NCBI GenBank assembly: GCA_029939965.1
Contig: JAOZRY010000011.1
Coordinates: forward strand, 1-20,563
DNA from: Bacteroidales bacterium
GTDB taxonomy: Bacteria > Bacteroidota > Bacteroidia > Bacteroidales > 4484-276
Direction: 5' to 3'
Length of the DNA: 20,563 nucleotides
This document shows, in pieces, positions 8,094-15,177 of this stretch. The notes beneath the pieces were generated by a model that saw nothing but the letters and a program-made list of their open reading frames with translations, did not search any database and was not told where the DNA came from. Each line of letters begins with the position of its first letter. The first letter of the stretch is position 1. A program made the position numbers and the translations under genes.

Positions 8094-9449
8094 TTAGTAC
8101 TTGTTAAATTCTTCTGTATTTATCTCTTCTTCAATAAATTTAATTCCATGTTCTTCCAGTTCGTTAAGCACGGGTTGATATATCTCTTTTTTTGTAGGAA
8201 TATGTACCCCCGTAAGTTTTATTTTGTTGGTTAGGATTTGCTTTACAGCAATAGCAACCGACAAACCAACTGTTTTCGATATGGCTGTGTGGGTATTATC
8301 ATCGCCTTCAACAACCATAGATGAATGTATTCTTTTATTTTGGCCATTTTTGATAAAACAAAACTGGTGTTGCATAACGATCATGTCGCGGTCTTCTTTT
8401 TCAAATTCCCATTTTTCTTCGAGTAGCTGTTGAAGGATTTGTGCGGGTGTGGCATTTTTCAAACCAATTTTTCTTTTGTTATCAAACAATCCCAGCCACC
8501 TCAAACGGTACATCGGCATCGAATCTTCATCCAATCCTGAATATTGAGCTACGTTTTGTTCCAAATTAAGATCAGGTAAAACCCGAACGAAGGTTTCCAG
8601 AAAATCATGATAGGTCATGTTCTCTGAATTTTCCAAAGTAAAAGTATCGTCAGTTATTCCGAGTTGCACAAAAATATCCCAGGTTTTGCAAAATCCCGGA
8701 CGTCGCAAAGTTCCACGCACCATTGTGGGGATGTTTTCCAGGCCGTATATGCTACGGTATTTTAGTGAATTACGGTTGATGTAAGCTTCAAATTCACCAC
8801 AATCCGGCACATTTACCCTTTGCGTACGGCTAAATAATTTGTGATAAGGAATATATTTATAAATGCCGTTGATGATGGCCTGTGCTGTGCTTTGTCCGGC
8901 CAGAACAACATTTCGTGGTGCCCAGGTAAATTTATAATTCCACGGATTGTTGTCGTATTTTGGTGCTATCAATCCGCCGGTAAACGAACGGAAAGAGGTA
9001 ATCTCTGCCCCTTCTTCCTTTAGGTTGTTGATTACCCGCATAGCCGACATGTGATCGATACCCGGATCAACTCCAATTTCGTTGAGCAATAATACTCCCG
9101 CTTTTCTTACTTCACTATCATAAGCCATTATCTGGTCAGAAATATATGTTGTGGTAACCATATTTTTCCCTTGTTTTACACAATCGGAAGTTAACTGTGT
9201 GTGCATACCCGATGGCAACATCGAAACCACCAGATCAGTTTTGCTCACTTCATTATGACGTTGTATATCATCAAAAACATCAAAATGGATAGCCTTTCCG
9301 TTGGGGTGACCATTTATCTTTTTTAAAGCTTTGTTATAATCTATTTCGCCAAGTGTAATTTTCCAGTTGTGCTTGTATGAATTATCAAGCAGGTATTTGA
9401 TAAGTGTGGAAGCAGATAATCCTGCACCGATTACCAATATATTTTTCAT
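8094..9449 (-). CDS. saccharopine dehydrogenase family protein, diverged copy 1
   Basis: 451 aa, homologous along its whole length to the next gene downstream. Rossmann start ILVIGAGLSASTL (glycines 8 and 10), VTTTYISDQIM (98-108), NEIGVDPGIDHMSAMRVI (123-140). The block that reads PAPEACDNPFRYKFSW in copy 2 reads IAPKYDNNPWNYKFTW here (161-176), so the substrate pocket may differ. It could be a second saccharopine dehydrogenase with other cofactor preference, a partner subunit, or an enzyme on a related substrate. The gene is not broken: no internal stops, normal length. It sits 92 bp after the LKR-type gene, a spacer that holds a hairpin, and 23 bp before copy 2, so the two reductases are surely co-transcribed. 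Confidence 0.83.
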   Translation of the reverse strand: MKNILVIGAGLSASTLIKYLLDNSYKHNWKITLGEIDYNKALKKINGHPNGKAIHFDVFDDIQRHNEVSKTDLVVSMLPSGMHTQLTSDCVKQGKNMVTTTYISDQIMAYDSEVRKAGVLLLNEIGVDPGIDHMSAMRVINNLKEEGAEITSFRSFTGGLIAPKYDNNPWNYKFTWAPRNVVLAGQSTAQAIINGIYKYIPYHKLFSRTQRVNVPDCGEFEAYINRNSLKYRSIYGLENIPTMVRGTLRRPGFCKTWDIFVQLGITDDTFTLENSENMTYHDFLETFVRVLPDLNLEQNVAQYSGLDEDSMPMYRLRWLGLFDNKRKIGLKNATPAQILQQLLEEKWEFEKEDRDMIVMQHQFCFIKNGQNKRIHSSMVVEGDDNTHTAISKTVGLSVAIAVKQILTNKIKLTGVHIPTKKEIYQPVLNELEEHGIKFIEEEINTEEFNKY

Positions 9450-9494
9450 TGTTCAAATAAATTCGGAATTTGCCCGGATAGGTTAAATTGTAAA

Positions 9495-9535
9495 AAGAAA
9501 TGTGCCAACGAATTAAACTTTTCATTGGCACATTT
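9495..9535 (-). terminator. hairpin between the LKR-type and saccharopine reductase genes (terminator or attenuator)
   Basis: An 11-bp perfect inverted repeat, AAATGTGCCAA (9498-9508) and TTGGCACATTT (9525-9535), with a 16-base loop. On the minus strand it begins a few bases after the stop of the LKR-type gene and is followed by a T-rich run (TTTCTTTTTA). The long loop and mixed T tract make it weaker than the terminator at 6677-6710; it may only reduce read-through into the two reductases. Confidence 0.6.
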
Positions 9536-9541
9536 GGTTTT

Positions 9542-10852
9542 TTATGCGTTTAAATGTTCCTCTAAGTATTTATAATCGGCTGTTAAATTTCCTTTGTGCA
9601 AAATCATTGCCCGCTTTATTTCAGCCGGAAGTTCCAGTTGATCAAAATCGACGCTATAATCAGCCTTTGCAATGGCAGGAACAAATTTGGCCAGTGCATT
9701 TCCAAAGCTTTCTGATGATTCGCGCGGTAACTCACTTGGCAGGATATCTACAGCCATAACAAGTATGCCATCCCCTTTAAAGTTCATTGTCGCTTCACGT
9801 GTAAAGGGATCGTAAACAAAAACAGGATTTTCAATTTCGGTACCCTTGTGAGTAAATTCAATAGATCCATCCGGGTCGCAGGTTACATCACCAATAACTA
9901 TGAGTTTCATGTTATCCTTATAATAAAGTTTTTCGATAAAACCTTTTGTTAGCAATCTCGGATAGCGGTCGTCCCAGTACATACAGTTCATCAGGATGGT
10001 TAGATGTTCAGGGTACTTTTCAAATTGGTTTTTGTACTTTTCGGGGTGGTTGTAATAATCCTGCAATTCAAATTTTTGATCAGGATCAATGGGTTCGGAA
10101 AGGTCTTCTTCTTTGAACACAATTTTATATACAACTTTGTTCGAATATTTGCCTGAGCTTTTCAGCTTTAACAATTCAGCAGGCGAAATTTCTACTGATG
10201 GGAGTAAATCTGCGATATGCTGTGCTCCCTTGCTAACGTTCCCATATCCTGTAAAACCAATTGTAAATGGAGCGAGTTCATCCGGCAACCCTTTGGTGCT
10301 AATTATTTTTCCAACCTCCTTTACTGCTTGTTCGGCATCGGCAAGCGAGTTGTAATGGTGCGACTGTTTCAAGGGTAAAAACGGACTATCAGTGCCCTGT
10401 GCTTTTAACCTCTGTCCGGCCGACCACAATGAATTGATCATTCCGGCCAAGCCTGCAAACCGTCCGAAAAATATGAGCCGGCGACCTTTGTCGTCAGCAA
10501 TTTTTTCATATTCAATCAAGTTGCACTTTTTCTCCATCATCATGCGCAACATTGGCATATTGTAAGGTTGTCCTTTAATAACATGCGAAAAGAAGATGTA
10601 AGTTTTTTCTTCCTCGAAAAAGGAAATCGGCATCTCTTTTACACCAAAAATTACCGGGCATTCTGTGAGGTCTTCTGTAACTACTGCGCCGACTTGTGTA
10701 AATTCATCATCCAAAAAAATTCTTTTTGGTGAACTTTCCACAAAAATCTGAAGTCCGTCTTTGATTAGTTTCTTTGCAAAATCAGGTGGAATGGCCACCC
10801 TGCGCTCCATTACATATTTGTCTTCGAGCCTGATACCTATTTTATTATTCAT
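9542..10852 (-). CDS. stand-alone lysine-ketoglutarate reductase-type protein (saccharopine-forming)
   Basis: 436 aa. The N-terminal half has the alanine dehydrogenase/PNT N-terminal fold (IGIRLEDKYVMERRVAIPP, 5-23), then FFSHVIKGQPYNMPML (87-102) and GRRLIFFGRFAGLAGMI (123-139), which are hallmarks of the lysine-ketoglutarate reductase (LKR) half of animal and plant AASS. A nucleotide-binding loop GFTGYGNVSKGA lies at 199-210. The family condenses lysine with 2-oxoglutarate to saccharopine with NAD(P)H; the reverse direction is lysine synthesis. No saccharopine reductase domain is fused, but two such proteins follow as separate genes, so the pathway step pair is complete in this cluster. Context favours lysine degradation to aminoadipate semialdehyde, yet direction cannot be read from sequence. 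The ATG start gives the expected beginning of the fold. Confidence 0.85.
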   Translation of the reverse strand: MNNKIGIRLEDKYVMERRVAIPPDFAKKLIKDGLQIFVESSPKRIFLDDEFTQVGAVVTEDLTECPVIFGVKEMPISFFEEEKTYIFFSHVIKGQPYNMPMLRMMMEKKCNLIEYEKIADDKGRRLIFFGRFAGLAGMINSLWSAGQRLKAQGTDSPFLPLKQSHHYNSLADAEQAVKEVGKIISTKGLPDELAPFTIGFTGYGNVSKGAQHIADLLPSVEISPAELLKLKSSGKYSNKVVYKIVFKEEDLSEPIDPDQKFELQDYYNHPEKYKNQFEKYPEHLTILMNCMYWDDRYPRLLTKGFIEKLYYKDNMKLIVIGDVTCDPDGSIEFTHKGTEIENPVFVYDPFTREATMNFKGDGILVMAVDILPSELPRESSESFGNALAKFVPAIAKADYSVDFDQLELPAEIKRAMILHKGNLTADYKYLEEHLNA

Positions 10853-11235
10853 AGCAGTTAATGGTTTTTGTTAATCCGTTTTTCTGATGCCGCAAACATA
10901 CTAAATTTGGATTTGCCCCGAATACATTGAAATAAAATATACTGAGTATAAATTACGATAGATTACTGCTCAATAGTTATGTTGTCTGTATCCCAGCCAT
11001 TTATGGCTGGGATGATTGACGGTTAATCATAAAAATATGAGGGCATTCATGCTCTTTTTTCTTGACCCTGGTTATTTTTATTTTATTTACGATTTTATTG
11101 TAAAAGGGCGTAAACGCCCTGTTTGCTTGCAATACATTCTGGAACAAGCCACGGCGATAAATGGCCGGGTTATGGATGTTTCTCCTTTAACTTGACGGCT
11201 GGGGCTGACCTGTAAAATGCCCTAAAATTTTAAGA
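10853..11235. repeat. 383-bp spacer with several short palindromes, no gene
   Basis: No coding potential was recognised. The spacer holds a perfect 10-bp palindrome arm pair TCCCAGCCAT/ATGGCTGGGA (10991-11012, 2-base centre), AGGGCG-TAAA-CGCCCT (11105-11120), and a weaker imperfect hairpin around CCACGGC/GGCCGGG (about 11149-11168). ATTTATGGCTGGG and ATAAATGGCCGGG look like diverged copies of one unit, so this may be a REP-like repeat cluster. No transposase of the REP-associated type is present in the window. Confidence 0.45.
10893..10900 (-). promoter_or_regulatory. candidate -7 element for the saccharopine cluster
   Basis: Read on the minus strand the bases are TATGTTTG, a full match to the Bacteroidota TAnnTTTG element, placed so that the transcript would start about 30-35 bases before the ATG of the LKR-type gene. 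No good TTTG -33 box lies 19-21 bp further upstream, so the call rests on one half of the promoter. Confidence 0.35.
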
Positions 11236-12288
11236 TTAACTTTTGGGGCTGTTTAAAATGTGAGTTGAAATTGCGGAAAATGTAAGGAATACGGATACCA
11301 AAATAAATGCAATCATCGAAATCACCCATAAATCATAGATATAAAAAACACCACATAATATTCCAAAAATAAATCCGGTAAGCAATGTAATATACGAAAT
11401 ATTGCGTTTATTTATTTCGGCAATATATGATGAAAGTTGTGAGGCACGTGATGTTGCAAGATAAATGAAAAAGTAGATCACACCTATAATTATCCCATTC
11501 TTTTTTTCTGCTTCAACATTTAACATTATTGGTATTATGAGTGCCACGTTTACCATTAGGGGTTGGATGTAATCTTTAATGGCGCGAAGATAAGCTGTGT
11601 GAATAGCTGATGTATTAATAATTTTTAGAACATTAGGTTGCTTAAGGATTTTAAATAAAGATTTAATAGTAAACCTTATTGGTGCGCTGCTTTTTGTATT
11701 AGCCTGATCAAAAGATTGATTAAGTTCTTTTGGATAGGAAATAATTAAAAGAAGGTTGATTAGATAAGGAATAACTGAATACAGAAAGATATTTTGATAT
11801 GTTCCGTTATAAAAAACTATAAGCCCGGCCACCAGCGAAGATATAGCAGAACCTTTTTGAGACCACGAACGAGTATGTCCGTAATAATTAATTTTTTGAT
11901 TTTCCCAATTGTTTAATTTCAGATAATTCATTATCATGCCTTTATGAGTACCGGAGCGAAAAGCATCGCCAATCCCAAACAAAAGAAATGCTATCATAAA
12001 TAGCCAAAAATCATTGGAAAGGTAAAAAACATAAAACGAAACTATATATGCCACGAAAGAGGCAATTAAGGAATTTTTTCTTCCATAAGTGTCTGCAATA
12101 ATCCCTGATGGGATTTCAAATATATTGATAAATATTTCGCGAACAGCGTACAGAATTCCTATTTGCGTATAAGGTAATCCTTTTTCAATTAAGAACAGAA
12201 TAAAAAAAGCATCGAAAAAACGCAGGTTTTTTAAAAATCCGTAAAAACAAAATTTGAAATATTGCCTGTCCTTCTTTATTGCATTCAT
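11236..12288 (-). CDS. MFS transporter, probably truncated at the C-terminus
   Basis: 350 aa, strongly hydrophobic, inner membrane. The loop after helix 2 carries the major facilitator motif GIIADTYGRKNS (62-73, with Asp and Gly-Arg), and PYTQIGILYAVREIFINIFEIPSG shows helices 1-2 typical of the family. I count about ten helices: six before the cytoplasmic loop at about 186-222 and four after it, the last at about 318-338. Members normally have twelve helices and about 400 residues, so helices 11-12 appear to be missing; the protein ends abruptly with HILNSPKS. The stop borders the palindrome-rich spacer, consistent with loss of the 3' end by rearrangement. Substrate unknown. It may be non-functional, though the frame is otherwise intact. 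It is divergent from the FUSC-type gene. Confidence 0.72.
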   Translation of the reverse strand: MNAIKKDRQYFKFCFYGFLKNLRFFDAFFILFLIEKGLPYTQIGILYAVREIFINIFEIPSGIIADTYGRKNSLIASFVAYIVSFYVFYLSNDFWLFMIAFLLFGIGDAFRSGTHKGMIMNYLKLNNWENQKINYYGHTRSWSQKGSAISSLVAGLIVFYNGTYQNIFLYSVIPYLINLLLIISYPKELNQSFDQANTKSSAPIRFTIKSLFKILKQPNVLKIINTSAIHTAYLRAIKDYIQPLMVNVALIIPIMLNVEAEKKNGIIIGVIYFFIYLATSRASQLSSYIAEINKRNISYITLLTGFIFGILCGVFYIYDLWVISMIAFILVSVFLTFSAISTHILNSPKS

Positions 12289-12386
12289 ACTACATTAATC
12301 TAACCGGGGTATGTAAAATCCAATACATATTTTACTTTTACCGGAATAAAAACAAAAAACATTTTAGTTGCAAAAAAAAACTTTCA

Positions 12387-12896
12387 ATGAAAACTCAAAT
12401 ACATATCCCAATACTTATAAAAAATATTCTCAGTGTAATAGGGGCATTTCAGGCTGGGTTTTATTTTACAACCCTGTTTCATGAACCTACATCTTTGGTA
12501 GGTGGACTTTGGGCGGTTATTTCTGCCATCATAATACTTGAAGTTACAGATGCAGAAACTTATAACTCAGCAAAGAACAGGATTATCGGAACCTTTATTG
12601 GTGCAGTTGTTAGTGGCACTTACCTTTTCTTTTTTTCTTTTACATTCTTCGGTTACCTTGTAGCCATTGTTGTTGGTGTATTGGTTTGTATTATTTTCGG
12701 TGTTCCACAATCTGTTAAGTTAAGTGGCATTACAATTTCTGTAGTTATGATTGTTTCGACCATTGCTAAGGATTTACACCCTTTTATTAATGCCGGTCTT
12801 CGTTTTGTCGAATCAGCAATTGGTATGGGAGTAGCTATAGCTGTTTCTTTTATTTATATATATATAGAAAATCGTTACTTCAAAAAAAAATTATAG
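12387..12896 (+). CDS. small FUSC-family (aromatic acid exporter-like) membrane protein
   Basis: 169 aa from the ATG chosen here. It has about six hydrophobic segments and the pattern ILSVIGAFQAGFYFTTLF, SLVGGLWAVISAIIILEV and NRIIGTFIGAVVSGTY, typical of the FUSC/ArAE membrane domain (inner-membrane half of fusaric-acid-resistance and aromatic-acid exporters). It consists of the membrane domain only. The open frame extends upstream to 12279, but those 36 residues are Lys/Tyr-rich, unrelated to the family, and overlap the start of the divergent MFS gene; MKTQIHIPILIKN is the natural N-terminus. The gene is single, with no membrane-fusion partner nearby. Transport function is inferred from the family only. 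Confidence 0.72.
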   Translation: MKTQIHIPILIKNILSVIGAFQAGFYFTTLFHEPTSLVGGLWAVISAIIILEVTDAETYNSAKNRIIGTFIGAVVSGTYLFFFSFTFFGYLVAIVVGVLVCIIFGVPQSVKLSGITISVVMIVSTIAKDLHPFINAGLRFVESAIGMGVAIAVSFIYIYIENRYFKKKL

Positions 12897-12897
12897 C

Positions 12898-12946
12898 GGA
12901 AGTTATTTCTGAGCAAGCCCTTAGCAAGGTTGAGGCAGGTAATTAA
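12898..12946 (+). pseudogene. short 3'-end remnant similar to the tail of the FrhB-like pseudogene
   Basis: The frame starting at 12899 reads EVISEQALSKVEAGN then a stop. The first 21 bases (12898-12918) match, with one mismatch, the complement of 14855-14875, which encodes GEVIFEQAL at the end of the FrhB-like pseudogene; a further TTGAGG is shared after an 11-base difference explained by the direct repeat AGCAAG. It has no start and no body, because the FUSC-type gene ends two bases upstream. It is therefore a relic of a gene end, in inverted orientation to its homologue. Confidence 0.45.
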
Positions 12947-12970
12947 TTTCTTCTTCTACTGAGGGCTAAA

Positions 12971-14845
12971 TTAATTATTCTGTATATCAAAAATAATAAA
13001 CCCCCGATTGCGAATATCCAAAAACTTTGTTTTCGGCTTATACTTGCTGCTTAAAAACCGTAATACGTTTGCGTAACTATCGCTGGATTGATGGGTGAAA
13101 GTAATGATCAGATAGTCGTTTTTTTCGATCTGCTGCATATTGCTATTGCTAAAAGCCTCCGGTAGAAACCCTTTTTCTGTTGCCATCTTTTTGTTTTCAG
13201 TCCCTTGTACAACAAAATCAACGAGCAAGTCTTTGCTGTATCTTTTTAAATAATAATCCAATGTGGGGAAATTTTCGATGGCCGTTTCAACAATAATATA
13301 TTTATGCGTAGTATCCGTATTTATAATATTTTTAATTTGTATTGAGATTTCTTTCCATGAATTATTGTCGGTTCGCGTAATTCTTTTGTAGCTATTAGGG
13401 GCAAACAGTACTATTGCAAAAAGAAGTGAAAAAAGAAGTGAATGTTTTAAATAGAAACGTTTTATGGATCGTTTATAGATATTACTCAAAATATAATCAA
13501 AAAGCAGCAGGCCTTTTTTTATCGCAAAACTTGTAAGTATCATAATTAAAGGAAGGCAGAATAGGATATATCTTGTGTAGAAAGTGTATTCATGTTCAAA
13601 TGAAAATATAACTACAATTAAAGTAAACGAGAGTAGAATTACTGTAATTGGATATAGTAAAAAAAGCCGGCGTGTTAAAAGGATGTTATTATAGTTAATT
13701 CCTGATTGGGTGATGGTGCGGATTTGTTGGATAACTACATAAATTAATAGTAATAGCAAAATAATATATGCTACGTGTGGGCGGGTGAAAATTGTGGAAA
13801 CTAAATAATCAGAAAATACTATGAATGCGCTTGGCAGCGATTCTGCAGTTTTGATACCAAAGGTGTTAAAATTGATAATAAAAAAGCTGGTTAATGGTGT
13901 TAATAATAGAATTATTAAAAATAGAATTCGATTATGAGTATTGGGAAAAGTAATATGTAGTTTAACATTGATCGGGATGGTTATAAATTTCCGGACGAAA
14001 AACCTAAAAACCAATGTGATGAGCACTATTGCCAGGGGCAAAATAATAAACTTAGTAAAACTGAAATGCTGCAAAATTGAATAGAGAGACGAAACAAGCT
14101 GAGCTTGTGCAATGTTTATTATTTCTGAGTTTAAAACAAATTTTATTATTGGTGGCCACAACATTGCTACCAGTAGTAATGGTACAATATAAATCAACAG
14201 TACTTTAGTAATTTTCAAATACCAGGGTTCATGTTCTTTTTGAGCGAGCATCAGGAATGTTACAAAAAGAGCTTGAGCAATAAAAAACAAATAATTGAAA
14301 ACATGGTTTAGTAGTAATGCTGTATTTATTAAAGTAAGGATCAGGAAATATTTGTTGTAAAAAGTGTTTTTCCACGAAAAGGATTTACACAAACACTCAG
14401 AATAGCGCAATAATATGTAGGAAGAAATTGATGATAACAGCAGCATTTGACCATAATATCGTGCATCGAGGGCGAATCTAATGGCTAAGTTGGAAAACAA
14501 GAAAAATAGAAGGGTGATTATCGCAAGTTGTTTACTAAAAAGCCTAAGTGTAAAGAGGTATAGGAAAAATGCCGCTCCACAAACAAATAGAATTGACAAG
14601 GTTCGGGTAGAGGTTTCGTTGTGGCCAAATATCTGCATCCAGGGATATAACGTAATTTCGTAAAGTGGATACACAGCATTAACTTCGCGCATATTGTTGA
14701 AGTGCTGTGCGAAAGTTTCGTACAATATGCCACGCATATATACGGAGTACAGTTCATCGAGCCAATACGAATGCAATCCTGCCTGCAGAAAAAGGGCAAC
14801 GAAAAAAATAAAAATACTGATTAGGGCTACTTTGTGTTTTATCAT
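12971..14845 (-). CDS. GT-C membrane glycosyltransferase (GT39/ArnT-PMT type)
   Basis: 624 aa with a first membrane helix (7-24) followed by LHSYWLDELYSVY, where Asp30-Glu31 are the acidic pair in the first outer loop that GT-C enzymes of the PMT/ArnT type use for catalysis. ALDARYYGQMLLLSS (about 130-144) is the family's typical second loop. About ten or more further helices follow, then a soluble C-terminal domain of about 130 residues. Such enzymes take a sugar from a polyprenyl-phosphate donor on the periplasmic side of the inner membrane and pass it to lipid, glycan or protein. The ATG overlaps the stop of the broken FrhB-like gene (ATGA), so it is the last gene of the glycan operon. Donor and acceptor are unknown; the GT2 gene at the operon start could supply the donor. 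Confidence 0.8.
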   Translation of the reverse strand: MIKHKVALISIFIFFVALFLQAGLHSYWLDELYSVYMRGILYETFAQHFNNMREVNAVYPLYEITLYPWMQIFGHNETSTRTLSILFVCGAAFFLYLFTLRLFSKQLAIITLLFFLFSNLAIRFALDARYYGQMLLLSSISSYILLRYSECLCKSFSWKNTFYNKYFLILTLINTALLLNHVFNYLFFIAQALFVTFLMLAQKEHEPWYLKITKVLLIYIVPLLLVAMLWPPIIKFVLNSEIINIAQAQLVSSLYSILQHFSFTKFIILPLAIVLITLVFRFFVRKFITIPINVKLHITFPNTHNRILFLIILLLTPLTSFFIINFNTFGIKTAESLPSAFIVFSDYLVSTIFTRPHVAYIILLLLLIYVVIQQIRTITQSGINYNNILLTRRLFLLYPITVILLSFTLIVVIFSFEHEYTFYTRYILFCLPLIMILTSFAIKKGLLLFDYILSNIYKRSIKRFYLKHSLLFSLLFAIVLFAPNSYKRITRTDNNSWKEISIQIKNIINTDTTHKYIIVETAIENFPTLDYYLKRYSKDLLVDFVVQGTENKKMATEKGFLPEAFSNSNMQQIEKNDYLIITFTHQSSDSYANVLRFLSSKYKPKTKFLDIRNRGFIIFDIQNN

Positions 14846-15177
14846 AACCTCAATGCTTGCTCAAAAATAACTTCCCCTCTATTGTACAACCTATAATCGA
14901 ACATCTCATTAGTTTCCATGTAAATTGTATAACCACTTTTTTTAGTAACCTGAAATCTCCCCGACCATTGGCCGCCACGGTAGTAAAAACGATCAACAGT
15001 TTCTAATTTTCTTAAGCCGTGAATCTGGCACGGCAGGCCAGCACCGCAAAGCGACCAGAACTTTTTTTTAATACCTGCAACACTTCCATCAACGGTGTAA
15101 TCTGGTACTTCGATTTAGCAGCAGCAAGAACCTCCTCTGGCGTTGTGGCTAATGTCCCTTTCGATAAATAGGGTATT
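14842..15177 (-). pseudogene. broken coenzyme F420 hydrogenase/dehydrogenase beta subunit-like (FrhB) gene
   Basis: Directly after the pyruvyl transferase stop the minus strand encodes IPYLSKGTLATTPEEVLAAA and SKYQITPLMEVLQVLKK in one frame; at a run of eight A (15062-15069) the frame must shift to continue with FWSLCGAGLPCQIHGLRKLE, the GxPCQIxGLRK motif of FrhB-type iron-sulfur flavoproteins. The text then jumps to FYYRGGQWSGRFQVTKKSGY and ends RGEVIFEQALRL, matching the C-terminal part of the family (RGxGWPG and RGxxIxExAl patterns). The N-terminal third, including the cysteine-rich cluster domain, and a middle segment are gone; about 112 codons remain of roughly 400. FrhB-like genes often sit beside polysaccharide pyruvyl transferases in glycan loci, as here. 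The stop TGA overlaps the GT39 start (ATGA), preserving the old coupling. Confidence 0.75.

Noticed and set aside
11040..11060. AGGGC/GCTCT hairpin followed by TTTTT on the plus strand
   Set aside because: A stem of five pairs with a G-U pair and no plus-strand gene before it to terminate.
12279..12386. Upstream extension of the FUSC-type gene to 12279
   Set aside because: The added 36 residues are unlike the family and overlap the start of the divergent MFS gene; the ATG at 12387 begins a normal membrane protein.
15062..15069. The A8 tract in the FrhB-like gene as a programmed frameshift site
   Set aside because: The gene also lacks its N-terminus and an internal segment, so decay explains the frame change better than programmed slippage.
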